Shown: one piece after another, positions 9,039 through 18,757 of the stretch
How positions within the stretch are numbered: the stretch's first letter is position 1
How the letters are laid out: each line of letters begins with the position of its first letter
From: Gordonia hongkongensis
Lineage (GTDB): Bacteria > Actinomycetota > Actinomycetes > Mycobacteriales > Mycobacteriaceae
Assembly (NCBI RefSeq): GCF_023078355.1
Contig: NZ_CP095552.1
Coordinates: 992,001-1,056,000, forward strand
DNA length: 64,000 nucleotides
Direction: 5' to 3'
The notes under the pieces: generated by a model
The model's database searches: none
What the model was told of the DNA's origin: nothing
The model's input: only the letters and a program-made list of their open reading frames with translations
Program-made: the position numbers and the translations under genes

Positions 9039-10394
9039 ATGACCTCGAGCCCGTCCCCGCGGCGTGTCGCGCTGATCTCCGTGCACACCTCGCCGCTGGC
9101 GCAACCGGGCACCGGCGACGCCGGCGGGATGAACGTCTACGTCTGGCAGACCGCGACGCGGCTGGCCCGTCGGGGAGTCGAGGTCGAGATCTTCACCCGC
9201 GCGACGTCGTCGGCCGACCCGGCGTCGGTCGCCGCAGCGCCGGGGGTGACGGTGCGCAACGTCGTCGCCGGCCCGTTCGAGGGCCTCGACAAGCGCGAAC
9301 TGCCCGCCCAGCTGTGTGCGTTCACGGCCGGGGTCCTGCGGGCCGAGGCCGCGCAGGCGCCCGGTCACTACGACGTCATCCACTCGCACTACTGGCTCTC
9401 CGGCCAGGTGGGGTGGCTCGCCCGCGACCGGTGGGGTGTCCCCCTGGTGCACACCGCGCACACCCTGGCCGCGGTCAAGAACGCATCGCTGGCCGAGGGC
9501 GACACCGCCGAGCCGCAGCTACGGGTCATCGGGGAGCAGCAGGTGGTCGGGGAGGCCGATCGCCTGGTCGCGAACACCCAGACCGAGGCGACCGAATTGC
9601 TCTCGATGTACGGTGCCGCCGCCGACCGTATCGACGTGGTGACCCCTGGTGCCGATCTCGACTGTTACACACCGGGTTCCGCCGCGGCCGCCCGCGCGGA
9701 GCTCGGCCTGGACCCCGACGAGATGATCGTGACGTTCGTCGGGCGCATCCAACCGCTGAAGGCCCCGGACCTCCTCGTCGACGCGGTCGCGCCGCTCATC
9801 GGTGAGTCCGCCGCGACCGGGCGGAAGCTGCGGGTGCTCATCGTCGGCGGGCCGTCGGGGTCGGGGCTGCAACGGCCCACCGCGCTGATGGATCAGGTCG
9901 CCGAACTCGGGATCGCCGATTCGGTCACCTTCCTGCCGCCCCAGCCGTCGAACCGTCTGGTGCAGGTCTACCGGGCATCGGATGTGGTTGCCGTGCCCAG
10001 TCATTCGGAGAGTTTCGGACTGGTCGCGATCGAGGCGCAGGCCTGCGGGACGCCCGTCATCGCCGCGAATGTGGGTGGCCTCGGGGTGGCGGTCGACGAC
10101 GGCCGGACCGGAGTGCTGGTCAACGGGCATCGGGTCGGGGACTGGACGAATGCGCTGGAAAAGCTTCTCGCGCAACCCGATCGACTCGTCGAGCTCGGAC
10201 AGCACGCCCGCGCCCACGCCGAGCAGTTCTCCTGGGAACACACGGTCGATCAGCTTCTCGAGAGTTACGGCCGGGCGATGCGGTCGTTCGCCGCGCACCA
10301 GCGCCCGGCGTCGCCCGAGGTGTCCGCTACGGCCGCGGCCTCGGCGCGCCTCCGACGCCGCTGGCGTCGTCGGCGCAACCGGGTCACCGTCTGA
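9039..10394 (+). CDS. mshA: D-inositol-3-phosphate glycosyltransferase (mycothiol synthesis)
   Basis: A GT4-family enzyme (451 aa) that transfers GlcNAc from UDP-GlcNAc to 1L-myo-inositol-1-phosphate, the first step of mycothiol synthesis. Clear MshA signatures are [20 protein letters not shown] near the N-terminus, [22 protein letters not shown] and the EX7E motif in [11 protein letters not shown]. The C-terminus is a basic tail. I chose the ATG at 9039, where [19 protein letters not shown] fits the family; an ATG at 9027 is an in-frame alternative. Mycothiol restricts the organism to Actinobacteria. The gene is followed by ybjN and then gpm, as in M. tuberculosis. Confidence 0.95.
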   Translation: MTSSPSPRRVALISVHTSPLAQPGTGDAGGMNVYVWQTATRLARRGVEVEIFTRATSSADPASVAAAPGVTVRNVVAGPFEGLDKRELPAQLCAFTAGVLRAEAAQAPGHYDVIHSHYWLSGQVGWLARDRWGVPLVHTAHTLAAVKNASLAEGDTAEPQLRVIGEQQVVGEADRLVANTQTEATELLSMYGAAADRIDVVTPGADLDCYTPGSAAAARAELGLDPDEMIVTFVGRIQPLKAPDLLVDAVAPLIGESAATGRKLRVLIVGGPSGSGLQRPTALMDQVAELGIADSVTFLPPQPSNRLVQVYRASDVVAVPSHSESFGLVAIEAQACGTPVIAANVGGLGVAVDDGRTGVLVNGHRVGDWTNALEKLLAQPDRLVELGQHARAHAEQFSWEHTVDQLLESYGRAMRSFAAHQRPASPEVSATAAASARLRRRWRRRRNRVTV

Positions 10395-10454
10395 CGCTGC
10401 GCCGAAATCGCCCGCTGCGCAAGGGGTTCCCGATATCACCGACGAGAGGATGCC

Positions 10455-11075
10455 GTGAGTCGCAACGAGGTCGTCGACCTGCTGGAGAAGACGCTGGGCG
10501 AGAACGAGATCGCCTTCGCACGCAAGAGCGGCGGCGGGGCCGACGTCGATCACGTGGTCGTCGAGCTGCCCGGCGAACGCAAACTGAAGACCACCGTGCT
10601 GCTGACGGCGAGCGAGCACGGCGTCCGGGTGGAGGCCTTCGTGTGCCGCCGGCCCGACGAGAACCACGCCGGCGTGTACAAGTACCTGCTGAAGCGCAAC
10701 CGCCGGCTGTACGGCGTCGCCTACACCATCGACAACACCGGTGACATCTACCTCGTCGGCCGGATCTCCGCCGACGGGTTGAGTTCCGGCGAGGTCGACC
10801 GGATCCTGGGGCAGGTCCTCGAGGCCGCGGACGGGGATTTCAACACCCTGCTCGAACTCGGGTTCCTGACCTCGATCCAGCGGGAGTGGGCGTGGCGGGT
10901 GTCCCGCGGCGAATCGCTGCGCAACCTGCTCGCCTTCGAGCACCTCATCGACAAGGAGTCCCTGCCGGAGGCGGGGAAGCCGCTCGAAGGCCGCTACGTA
11001 CCGGGTGAGTCGGTCGTCGACGGTGCGCAGAGCGTCACCGAGGATCCGTCGACCGCCGAATCGGACGAATCGTAG
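10455..11075 (+). CDS. YbjN-domain protein (type III secretion chaperone-like fold)
   Basis: A 206-aa cytoplasmic protein with the YbjN domain, including AFVCRRPDENHAGVYKYLL and LGFLTSIQREWAWR. It corresponds to the gene next to mshA in mycobacteria (Rv0487 by synteny). YbjN proteins share a fold with type III secretion chaperones and are linked to stress responses; the exact role is unknown. The start is a GTG with GAGAGG just upstream. The last 40 residues are acidic and low in complexity. Confidence 0.85.
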   Translation: MSRNEVVDLLEKTLGENEIAFARKSGGGADVDHVVVELPGERKLKTTVLLTASEHGVRVEAFVCRRPDENHAGVYKYLLKRNRRLYGVAYTIDNTGDIYLVGRISADGLSSGEVDRILGQVLEAADGDFNTLLELGFLTSIQREWAWRVSRGESLRNLLAFEHLIDKESLPEAGKPLEGRYVPGESVVDGAQSVTEDPSTAESDES

Positions 11076-11098
11076 ACTCTCTCGAGAGAGGTCCACGT

Positions 11099-11130
11099 CA
11101 CATCGTATCAACGTGCGTTGATACGATGTG
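11099..11130. promoter_or_regulatory. Perfect 32-bp palindrome, probable operator of the acyl-CoA synthetase gene
   Basis: Two 15-base arms (CACATCGTATCAACG and its exact reverse complement) are separated by TG. The palindrome ends 27 bases before the ATG of the next gene. No T run follows it, and it lies just ahead of the ribosome site GGAGGTG. It therefore looks like a repressor operator, TetR or MarR type, more than a terminator for the ybjN gene. Confidence 0.6.
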
Positions 11131-11157
11131 GTCGAGAAATTCCCCAATGGAGGTGTC

Positions 11158-12765
11158 ATGAGCTTCACGAGTCCGTTCCCCGACGTCGAGATCCCGGACG
11201 TGAGTGTGTTCGAGTTCCTGTTCGGCGCGGTGGCCGAGGAGGACCTCGCCCGTACCGCGCTGGTGGACCCGAAGTCGGGGGCGACGACCACCTATGCGCA
11301 GCTGATCTCGCAGATCGAGGCGGCGGCGGGCGCGTTGGCGTCGCGGGGGATCGGCGTGGGCGACGTGGTGGGCATCCTGTCGCCCAACATCCCGGCGTTC
11401 GCGACGGTGTTCCACGGGATTCTGCGGGCCGGCGGCACCGCGACGACGATCAACGCACTCTTCACCGGGCCCGAGATCGCCAAGCAGCTGCGGGATTCCG
11501 GCGCCAAGATGCTGGTGACCATCTCGCCGATGCTGGAGCAGGCCAAGGCCGCCGCCGACGAGGTCGGGCTGGCGGATGCCGACCTGATCGTCCTCGACGG
11601 CGAGGGCCAGGACGCCTCCGGCCACCCGAATGCGGCGGACCTCCTGGGCGCCGGACTGGCCGCACCGGAGGTGTCGTTCGATCCGGCCACGCACGTCGCG
11701 GTCCTGCCGTATTCCTCCGGTACCACCGGGAATCCGAAGGGCGTCGCGCTCTCGCATCGCAACCTGGTCGCCAATGTCGCGCAGATCCGACCGTTGCAGG
11801 GCATGGGCGCCGACGACGTGGTGATCGCGGTGCTGCCCTTCTTCCACATCTACGGGATGACGGTGCTGCTGAACGCGGCGCTGTACAACCGGGCGTCGCT
11901 GGTCGTGATGCCGCGGTTCGACCTCGTCGAGTTCCTCGAGAACATCCAGAACCACAAGGTCACCATGGCCTACATCGCACCGCCGGTGGCCGTGGCGCTG
12001 GCCAAGCACCCGATCATCGACAACTACGACCTGTCCTCGCTGCACACGATGATGTCGGGCGCGGCGCCGCTGGACGACGAGCTGGGCCAGGCCGTCGCCA
12101 AACGTCTCGACCTGCACATGCTGCAGGGCTACGGCATGAGTGAGCTGTCGCCGGTGAGTCACATCATCCCGGCCGACACACCCGGCCTGCTGGGTCAGCA
12201 GGACCCCCCGCTGTCCTCGACCGGGTGGGCGGTGCCGAACTCCGAGAACAAGATCGTCGACCCCGCATCGGGGGCGGAGATCGAGCTGCCGAGCGAGGGA
12301 CTGTCCGAGCCGGGCGAGCTGTGGGTCAAGGGGCCGAACGTGATGCTGGGCTACCTCAACAACGATCAGGCGACCGCCGACACCATCGACGCCGACGGCT
12401 ACCTGCACACCGGCGACATGGCGCAGGTCGATCCGACCGGCTGCGTCTACATCGTCGACCGGCTCAAGGAGCTCATCAAGTACAAGGGCTACCAGGTGCC
12501 GCCCGCCGAGCTCGAGGCGCTGCTGCTCACCAACGACAAGATCGCCGACGCCGCGGTCATCGGCGTGATCGAGGCGGAGTCGGGCGAGGAGATCCCCAAG
12601 GCCTTCGTCGTGCGCCAGCCCGATGCGGAGATCACCGCCGACGAGGTCATCGAGTTCGTGGCGTCGAAGGTGGCCCCGCACAAGAAGGTCCGGGCCGTCG
12701 AGTTCATCGAGACGATCCCCAAGTCGGCCTCGGGCAAGATCCTGCGCAAGGACCTCCGCAAGTAG
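11158..12765 (+). CDS. 4-coumarate-CoA ligase-like acyl-CoA synthetase (AMP-forming)
   Basis: A 535-aa member of the ANL superfamily that activates a carboxylic acid with ATP to an acyl-adenylate and then to the CoA thioester. The P-loop is YSSGTTGNPKGVALSH, the A5 motif QGYGMSELSP, the hinge and A8 segment VDRLKELIKYKGYQVPP, and the catalytic-lysine motif PKSASGKILRKDL. This layout is closest to 4-coumarate/aryl-CoA ligases; the substrate cannot be read off. The ATG has a strong GGAGGTG three bases upstream. The gene breaks the conserved mshA-ybjN-gpm order, stands alone and has its own operator-like palindrome and terminator, which suggests an inserted, separately regulated unit. Confidence 0.9.
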   Translation: MSFTSPFPDVEIPDVSVFEFLFGAVAEEDLARTALVDPKSGATTTYAQLISQIEAAAGALASRGIGVGDVVGILSPNIPAFATVFHGILRAGGTATTINALFTGPEIAKQLRDSGAKMLVTISPMLEQAKAAADEVGLADADLIVLDGEGQDASGHPNAADLLGAGLAAPEVSFDPATHVAVLPYSSGTTGNPKGVALSHRNLVANVAQIRPLQGMGADDVVIAVLPFFHIYGMTVLLNAALYNRASLVVMPRFDLVEFLENIQNHKVTMAYIAPPVAVALAKHPIIDNYDLSSLHTMMSGAAPLDDELGQAVAKRLDLHMLQGYGMSELSPVSHIIPADTPGLLGQQDPPLSSTGWAVPNSENKIVDPASGAEIELPSEGLSEPGELWVKGPNVMLGYLNNDQATADTIDADGYLHTGDMAQVDPTGCVYIVDRLKELIKYKGYQVPPAELEALLLTNDKIADAAVIGVIEAESGEEIPKAFVVRQPDAEITADEVIEFVASKVAPHKKVRAVEFIETIPKSASGKILRKDLRK

Positions 12766-12775
12766 TCTCTGCGGC

Positions 12776-12826
12776 ATCCGTATGACGTTGTGCCCGGAAA
12801 CCGGGCACAACGTCATACGGATTTTT
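12776..12826. terminator. Strong hairpin terminator between convergent genes
   Basis: A perfect 22-bp stem (arms 12776-12797 and 12801-12822) has a three-base AAA loop and is followed by TTTTT. It lies between the acyl-CoA synthetase (plus) and the permease (minus). The T run favours plus-strand termination. Confidence 0.85.
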
Positions 12827-12831
12827 GTGCG

Positions 12832-14280
12832 TCACGGGATCTCGTGGGGCGGGATGTCGTCGTAGGAGGCCGCTTCGGCGCCGGTTCGCTTCTGATGCCA
12901 GTAGGTGAACGCCCACAGCACGACGCCGAGCAGGAGTAGCCAGGCCGCGATCACGTACTGCTGGTTGTCGGCGCGGGCAAACGGGAGGGTGAGCGCCCCG
13001 GAGGTCACGGCGCCGAGCACCGCAACCGGCGTATAGGTGCGGAAGTGGTTGTGTCCCACGTGATCCTTGCGCAGCACCAGGACGGAGACGTTGACGACGG
13101 TGAACACCGCGAGCAGCAGCAGTGCGGTGGTGCCGCCGAGCAGTCCGACGATGGAACCCTTCGGGTCGGCGCTGACGTAGACCAGTAGGCACAGCGCGAT
13201 GACGGTGGTGAACACGATCGCGGCGAACGGGGTACGGCGTCCGGGATGGACGTAGGCCAGGAACTTGGGCAGGACCCCCTGCTTGGCCATGCCGTACAGC
13301 AGCCGGCTGGCCATCATCATGTTGATCAGGGCCGTGTTGGCCACCGCGAACATCGAGATCCACGGCAACAGCTCGGTCATCGGGAAGTCCGGGGCGGCGG
13401 TCTGCACGACGTCGACGAGCGGCGTCTCGCTCTCGGCGAGCACCCCCACGGGCACGATCGCGACCGCGAGGATCGCGATGAGCACGTACACCACCGCGGT
13501 GATCCCCAGACCACTGAGCATGACCTTGGGGAAGATCCTGGTCGGTTCCTTGCACTCCTCGGCCATGTTGACCGAATCCTCGAAGCCGACCAGTGCGAAG
13601 AACGCCAGCGCCGTCGCCGCCGACACCGCGATGAGGATGTTCCTCTCCTCCGGCGATTCGAAAACCACCACCGCATCCCAGTGATCGGCGTTGCCACCGA
13701 ACACGAAGAACAAGGCGATGAAGATGACCAGCAGGAGACCCGTCAGCTCGACAAGGGTCAGGACCACGTTGGTGCCCACACCTTCGGCGACGCCGCGGAA
13801 GTTGATGAACATGACCAGCAGCAGGAAGCCGATCGCGATGAACAGCAGAGCGGGGTGCGTCGCATCCGGGGACTCGCCGCCGTTGATGCCGGTCAGCATG
13901 TTCACCGCGAACGCGCGCGACGCGGTGGTCGCCGAGGTGATACCCGAGCACATGACGGTGAACAGCACGATGAACGTGATGAAGTGGACCCCGAAAGCCT
14001 TGTGTACGTACAGCGCAGCGCCGGCGGCCTGGGGATACTTCGTCACCAGTTCCAGATAGGAGAACGCCGTCAGCGTCGCCACCGCGAACGCGATCAGGAA
14101 CGGCAGCCACGCCGCGCCGCCGACCTCGCCGGCGACCTGGCCGGTGAGTGCGTAGACGCCGGTGCCCAGGATGTCGCCGATGATAAAGAGCAACAACAGC
14201 TTCCAGCCCAACACGCGTTTGAGCTCGGGCTGCTTCTCCGCATTCTGGCCGGTCGCGCCGGCGTCTGTACTGGCTGTCAT
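12832..14280 (-). CDS. APC-family amino acid permease
   Basis: A 482-aa proton-coupled amino-acid transporter of the inner membrane, with about 12 hydrophobic helices. The first helix has IIGDILGTGVYALTG, the substrate-binding GTG turn of APC transporters. FFALVGFEDSVNMAEECKEP and the following intracellular loop are also typical. The soluble ends are short and charged. Substrate unknown. The gene faces the acyl-CoA synthetase across the terminator and is divergent from gpmA. Confidence 0.88.
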   Translation of the reverse strand: MTASTDAGATGQNAEKQPELKRVLGWKLLLLFIIGDILGTGVYALTGQVAGEVGGAAWLPFLIAFAVATLTAFSYLELVTKYPQAAGAALYVHKAFGVHFITFIVLFTVMCSGITSATTASRAFAVNMLTGINGGESPDATHPALLFIAIGFLLLVMFINFRGVAEGVGTNVVLTLVELTGLLLVIFIALFFVFGGNADHWDAVVVFESPEERNILIAVSAATALAFFALVGFEDSVNMAEECKEPTRIFPKVMLSGLGITAVVYVLIAILAVAIVPVGVLAESETPLVDVVQTAAPDFPMTELLPWISMFAVANTALINMMMASRLLYGMAKQGVLPKFLAYVHPGRRTPFAAIVFTTVIALCLLVYVSADPKGSIVGLLGGTTALLLLAVFTVVNVSVLVLRKDHVGHNHFRTYTPVAVLGAVTSGALTLPFARADNQQYVIAAWLLLLGVVLWAFTYWHQKRTGAEAASYDDIPPHEIP

Positions 14281-14431
14281 GCGCTAACGCTAGACCCGCC
14301 CATGGCCGTTCGCGCGGCGAATCGACCGGTTCATTACCATTTCGTCGTCGCCAGGTGCGCGCCGGGGTCCGGCCGGGGGTTCCGGCGCCGGTGAGGAGAG
14401 GGTGCGCACCGACTGTGGAAAACTATCGGCC

Positions 14432-15178
14432 ATGAGCAACGGCACCCTGATCCTGATGCGGCACGGCGAGAGCGAATGGAATGCGTCCAACCAGTTCACC
14501 GGCTGGGTCGATGTGGCGCTCACCGACAAGGGCAGGGCCGAGGCCGAACGCGGGGGCGAGCTCCTCGTCGAGCACGACCTGCTGCCCGACGTCGTCTACA
14601 CGTCGCTGCTGCGCCGCGCGATCACGACCGCGCACATCGCCCTCGACCGGGCCGACCGGCTCTGGATCCCGGTGATCCGCGACTGGCGCCTCAACGAGCG
14701 CCACTACGGCGCGCTGCAGGGCCTGAACAAGGCCGAGACCAAGGAGAAGTTCGGCGACGAGCAGTTCATGCTGTGGCGTCGCAGTTACGACACCCCGCCG
14801 CCGGCGATCGAACCCGATGCCGAATACAGCCAGGTGGGCGACGCGCGGTACGCCGATCTCCCCGAGGTGCCGCTGACCGAGTGCCTCAAGGACGTCGTCG
14901 AGCGGTTCATCCCGTACTACCTCGAGACGATCGTCGCCGACGTCCGGGCGGGGAAGAACGTGCTGCTCGCGGCACACGGCAACTCGCTGCGCGCGCTCGT
15001 CAAGCACCTCGACGGCATCTCCGACGACGACATCGCCGGACTGAACATCCCCACCGGCAACCCGCTTCGTTACGACCTCGACGACGACCTGAAACCGCTC
15101 AACCCGGGTGGTACCTACCTCGACCCCGAGGCGGCCGCCGCGGGTGCCGCCGCGGTGGCGGCCCAAGGGCAGAAGTAG
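14432..15178 (+). CDS. gpmA: 2,3-bisphosphoglycerate-dependent phosphoglycerate mutase
   Basis: A glycolytic enzyme (248 aa) that interconverts 3- and 2-phosphoglycerate through a phosphohistidine. The catalytic motif is [10 protein letters not shown] near residue 10, followed by the active-site segments [24 protein letters not shown] and [14 protein letters not shown] (second catalytic His). The length matches the family. The start is the ATG at 14432; a GTG 30 bases upstream lies outside the conserved protein. It precedes senX3-regX3 as in mycobacteria. Confidence 0.95.
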   Translation: MSNGTLILMRHGESEWNASNQFTGWVDVALTDKGRAEAERGGELLVEHDLLPDVVYTSLLRRAITTAHIALDRADRLWIPVIRDWRLNERHYGALQGLNKAETKEKFGDEQFMLWRRSYDTPPPAIEPDAEYSQVGDARYADLPEVPLTECLKDVVERFIPYYLETIVADVRAGKNVLLAAHGNSLRALVKHLDGISDDDIAGLNIPTGNPLRYDLDDDLKPLNPGGTYLDPEAAAAGAAAVAAQGQK

Positions 15179-15259
15179 TCGGCGGGGTCCGTTCGGACAT
15201 CCAGACGTGACACGTTTCGCCATGGCGTCGACGGTGTGGCGCGCGCTACATTAGACGGC

Positions 15260-15580
15260 ATGGCGGACATGGGCACCCTGCGAATCGAGCACTCACCTGC
15301 CCAGGAGCGGTACGAGGCGATCCTCGTCGCCGATTCCCAGGGCGACGACGAGATCGTCGGTTATCTCGACTACGTCTCCGAGCCCTACCAGGTGGTCATC
15401 ACGCACACCGTTATCCGCGAGCAGTTCAGTGGTCACGGGTACGCGGGCCAATTGGTCCAGGCGGTCCTCGAGGACATCCGGCGCGGCGGCAAGCAGGTCG
15501 TGCCGGTCTGCTCGTACGTGCAGCGCTTCATCGAACGTCACCCCGAGTTCGCGGACATGGCGGTTCCGGTTCCGCAATGA
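15260..15580 (+). CDS. Small GNAT-like N-acetyltransferase (YidJ/COG2388 type)
   Basis: A 106-aa protein of the short GNAT subfamily. It has GYLDYVSEPYQVVITHTVI, the acetyl-CoA-binding region FSGHGYAGQLVQAVLED, and VPVCSYVQRFIERHPEF, which is highly typical of this family. These proteins probably acetylate a small amine or protein; the substrate is unknown. I chose the ATG at 15260 (a GTG at 15236 and an ATG at 15269 are alternatives). It sits between gpmA and senX3, where M. tuberculosis has only a short spacer as I recall it. Confidence 0.8.
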   Translation: MADMGTLRIEHSPAQERYEAILVADSQGDDEIVGYLDYVSEPYQVVITHTVIREQFSGHGYAGQLVQAVLEDIRRGGKQVVPVCSYVQRFIERHPEFADMAVPVPQ

Positions 15581-15652
15581 CCGGTCCGGACACGGCCGCC
15601 CCGGTACCGGGGAAGCGCGCCGCCGCGTCGGCAAGGACTCCGGCCAACTCCG

Positions 15653-15670
15653 CGTGAACAACTGTCGAAC
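15653..15670 (-). promoter_or_regulatory. PHO-box-like direct repeat upstream of senX3
   Basis: Read on the minus strand, two heptamers, GTTCGAC and GTTCACG, are spaced by four bases. This is the 11-bp periodic layout of actinobacterial PhoP/RegX3 boxes (GTTCACC type). It lies about 50 bases before the senX3 start, so self-regulation by RegX3 is plausible. Confidence 0.5.
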
Positions 15671-15719
15671 ACCTTTGTCAGATGTGCGTTCGGTGTTGGT
15701 CGAGCCGTAAGCTGCCCCT

Positions 15720-17132
15720 GTGACCGCCGCAATCTTCGCCGCGACGATCGCGTTCGTACTCGCGCTCTGCCTCGGTGTCGTGATCGGTCGACGCACCCGG
15801 GACCGGGACCGGTCCCGAGGGTTCGCGTTCCTCGATCGCATCCCGCGTCGTTCCGCATCCACCGCCGCCGAATTCGTTCCCGAGGCGACCCTCGGTCCCC
15901 GTGAGGTGCCGGCCTCGGCCGAGGTCCGTGACTCCGACGTGCAGGCGACCACCGACGACGGCCGCATGACCAAGGCCGGTCTGTTGAGCATGGTCGTGCG
16001 TAACACCGAGACCGCCATCGCCGTGGTCGACGAGTTCCGCGACGTCGTGCTGTACAACCAGCGGGCCGTCGAACTCGGGCTCGTACGCGAGATGCTGCTG
16101 GCCGACCCGGTGTGGGAGGCCGTGAAGGAAGTGCTCGACACCGGCGTCGAACGGCGCTTCGAGTTCAGCCCGCCGATGTCGAGTCTCGGTTTCGTCTCTA
16201 CCGGCCGGACGCCCCGGCCCAGTGTCGAGCACGTGCGCTGTCACGCGCGGATCGTCGCGCAGGACGAGGAACGCTATGTCGTCGCGTACGGACTCGACGA
16301 CACCGAACACAAACGCGTGGAGGCCACCCGGCGCGACTTCGTCGCCAACGTCTCGCACGAGCTCAAGACCCCCGTCGGCGCGATCGGGCTGCTCGCCGAG
16401 GCGTTGCTCGAGTCGGCCGACGACACCGATTCGGTGCAGCACTTCGGTCGCCGCGTCGTCGGCGAGACCAAGCGCATGGGCAACATGGTGAGCGAGCTGC
16501 TGGCGTTGTCCCGACTCCAGGACGGCGTCACACCGGAGTTCACCTGCATCGATGTCGACTCGCTCATCGACGACGCGCTGACCGCGGCGACGCTCGCCGC
16601 CGAGGCGGCGGCCATCGAACTGCGCGCCGACGGTCCGATCGGCGTCATCATCCGCGGCGACCGTCCGCTGCTGCTCACCGCACTGAACAACCTCATCTCG
16701 AACGCCATCTCGTACTCGGCGTCGGACACCGTGGTGTCGATCAGCCGCCGCGTGATCAAGATCGACGGGCGGCCGATGGTCGCCATCGCGGTGACCGACC
16801 GGGGGATCGGGATCGAGCCGGAGGATCAACAGCGGGTCTTCGAGCGGTTCTTCCGGGTCGACAAGGCCCGGTCCCGGATGACCGGCGGCACGGGACTCGG
16901 ACTGGCCATCGTCAAGCACGTGGCCGCCAATCACGGCGGGACCATCAACCTGTGGAGCAAACCCGGCACCGGCTCGACCTTCACGCTGTGCATCCCGGAG
17001 GACCTGTCCGACGCCGGCTGGCCGCCGGCCGCCCAGCAGGCGCTGTCGGATCCCGATGCGCCGCCCCGCGCACTTCCCTCCGCGGAGGGTGACGACCCAT
17101 CTGCCCGACCCACCGAAGGAAACAAGAGTTGA
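15720..17132 (+). CDS. senX3: Sensor histidine kinase of phosphate-responsive two-component system
   Basis: A 470-aa sensor kinase. A single N-terminal membrane helix (residues 3-22) is followed by a basic stretch, a PAS-like region around residues 85-185, and the HisKA domain with the phosphorylation site FVANVSHELKTPVGA. The HATPase domain has ALNNLISNAISYS (N box), DRGIGI (G1) and GGTGLGLAIVKHVA (G2). Its lack of an extensive outer domain and its linkage to regX3 and gpm match SenX3 of mycobacteria, which responds to phosphate limitation through the Pst system. The start is a GTG. The stop overlaps the TTG start of regX3. Confidence 0.93.
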   Translation: MTAAIFAATIAFVLALCLGVVIGRRTRDRDRSRGFAFLDRIPRRSASTAAEFVPEATLGPREVPASAEVRDSDVQATTDDGRMTKAGLLSMVVRNTETAIAVVDEFRDVVLYNQRAVELGLVREMLLADPVWEAVKEVLDTGVERRFEFSPPMSSLGFVSTGRTPRPSVEHVRCHARIVAQDEERYVVAYGLDDTEHKRVEATRRDFVANVSHELKTPVGAIGLLAEALLESADDTDSVQHFGRRVVGETKRMGNMVSELLALSRLQDGVTPEFTCIDVDSLIDDALTAATLAAEAAAIELRADGPIGVIIRGDRPLLLTALNNLISNAISYSASDTVVSISRRVIKIDGRPMVAIAVTDRGIGIEPEDQQRVFERFFRVDKARSRMTGGTGLGLAIVKHVAANHGGTINLWSKPGTGSTFTLCIPEDLSDAGWPPAAQQALSDPDAPPRALPSAEGDDPSARPTEGNKS

Positions 17133-17815
17133 CCCACGTTCTGATCGTCGAGGACGAGGAATCGCTGGCGGATCCGCTGGCCTTCCTGCTGCGCAAAGAG
17201 GGCTTCGAGGCCAGCGTCATCACCGATGGCGCGCAGGCGTTGCCGACCTTCGATCGCGTCAGTCCCGACATCGTGCTCCTCGACCTCATGCTGCCCGGGA
17301 TGTCCGGAACCGAGATCTGCAAGGCCCTGCGCACCCGGTCGAACGTCCCGGTGATCATGGTGACCGCGCGCGACAGTGAGATCGACAAGGTCGTCGGCCT
17401 CGAACTCGGCGCGGACGACTATGTGACGAAGCCGTATTCGGCGCGCGAGCTGATCGCCCGCATCCGCGCGGTGCTGCGGCGCGGCGGGGAGGTACCCGAC
17501 GACGGTCTGGAGATCGGGATCCTGGAGGCCGGGCCGGTCCGGATGGACGTCGAGCGACACACCGTGTCGGTCAACGGAACGTCGATCACGCTGCCGCTCA
17601 AGGAGTTCGACCTCCTCGAGTATCTGCTGCGCAACTCCGGCCGCGTCCTGACCCGGGGTCAGCTCATCGACCGGGTGTGGGGCGTCGACTACGTCGGCGA
17701 CACCAAGACGCTCGACGTGCACGTCAAGCGACTGCGCTCGAAGATCGAGCCCGACCCGGCGAATCCGAAGCACCTCATCACCGTCCGCGGCCTCGGGTAC
17801 AAGCTCGAGGCGTGA
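17129..17815 (+). CDS. regX3: OmpR-family response regulator, phosphate response
   Basis: A 228-aa DNA-binding response regulator. The receiver domain has acidic residues VEDEE, the phospho-acceptor Asp in LLDLMLPG, Thr in VTARDSE and Lys in VTKPYSARELIARI. The C-terminal winged helix ends in TKTLDVHVKRLRSKIE and VRGLGYKLEA. It starts at a TTG that overlaps the senX3 stop (TTGA), which implies coupled translation. In mycobacteria RegX3 activates phosphate-scavenging genes. A PHO-box-like site stands ahead of this operon. Confidence 0.95.
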   Translation: MTHVLIVEDEESLADPLAFLLRKEGFEASVITDGAQALPTFDRVSPDIVLLDLMLPGMSGTEICKALRTRSNVPVIMVTARDSEIDKVVGLELGADDYVTKPYSARELIARIRAVLRRGGEVPDDGLEIGILEAGPVRMDVERHTVSVNGTSITLPLKEFDLLEYLLRNSGRVLTRGQLIDRVWGVDYVGDTKTLDVHVKRLRSKIEPDPANPKHLITVRGLGYKLEA

Positions 17816-17842
17816 GCCGGCCGGGCCGCGGCGCCCCGGGGA

Positions 17843-18745
17843 CTACTCCGGGGGCTGCAGCTCGTATTTGACGTCGGTCTCGCGGCGCTCGGTCGCGGCC
17901 TGCGTCGCCGGGTGGATCGCGATGAGCCCCAGCCCGTTCCGGCGCCGGCAGGCCGCTGCCAGCGCCGCATAGGCGGCCTCGCCGAGCAGCGCGGTGAGCT
18001 CGGGTGCGTACGACTCCCACACCTGCTTGGACCCGATGTGGACGTCGGGGGAACCCGAGCAGTACCACTTCAGATCGTGGCCACCCTCGCCCCAGCCACG
18101 CCGGTCGAATTCGGTGATCGTCGTCTGGAGCACCTGGGTGCCGTCGGGGCGTTCGATCCAGTCCTGCTCACGACGGATGGGCAGCTGCCAGCACACGTCG
18201 GGTTTGACCGTGAGCGGTTCGAGTCCCTTGCGCAGCGCCATCGAGTGCAGCGCGCATCCGACGCCGCCGGAGAAACCGGGTCGGTTCAGAAAGATGCACG
18301 CGCCCTTGTGGAGTCGCGTCTTCAAGGCGGGCTCGTCGTCGAGGTCGCTCTCCTCGAGGTACCCCTTCGGGCCGACCGGGTCCTTGCCGGAGCCCTTCTT
18401 GTAGAACTGCCAGTCCTCGGGCGTCAGCATCGCGACGCCGCGGGCGAGGGTCTTGCGATCGTCCTTGTCGGACAGATACGCGCCGTGACTGCAGCACCCG
18501 TCGGTCTCCCGGCCCGGGAGGATGCCCTGACATGCGGGTGTGCCGAACACACACGTCCAGTGCGAGAGCAGCCAGGTGAGATCGGCCCGGATGACGTGCT
18601 CGGGGTCGGCGGGATCGGCGAATTCGTACCATTCGCGCGGAAAGTCGAGTTCGACCTCCGGCGCGGGATCGATGCGAGGCGCGGACGGCGAAATGGCGGT
18701 CACCTTTACACGGTAGCCGGGATCGGGCGGTGCAGGCGGCTGCAC
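17843..18745 (-). CDS. Conserved actinobacterial protein with clustered cysteines (Rv0495c-like)
   Basis: A 300-aa soluble protein, recognised mainly by position between regX3 and the Ppx/GppA gene, where M. tuberculosis has Rv0495c. The N-terminal half holds a cysteine cluster ([11 protein letters not shown] then [11 protein letters not shown]), followed by [10 protein letters not shown] and [14 protein letters not shown]. This spacing resembles YkgJ/DUF3109-type proteins that may bind zinc or an iron-sulfur cluster. Function unknown. It is convergent with regX3 and divergent from the phosphatase gene, with only 12 bases between the starts. Confidence 0.75.
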   Translation of the reverse strand: MQPPAPPDPGYRVKVTAISPSAPRIDPAPEVELDFPREWYEFADPADPEHVIRADLTWLLSHWTCVFGTPACQGILPGRETDGCCSHGAYLSDKDDRKTLARGVAMLTPEDWQFYKKGSGKDPVGPKGYLEESDLDDEPALKTRLHKGACIFLNRPGFSGGVGCALHSMALRKGLEPLTVKPDVCWQLPIRREQDWIERPDGTQVLQTTITEFDRRGWGEGGHDLKWYCSGSPDVHIGSKQVWESYAPELTALLGEAAYAALAAACRRRNGLGLIAIHPATQAATERRETDVKYELQPPE

Positions 18746-18757
18746 TACCGTTGACCC

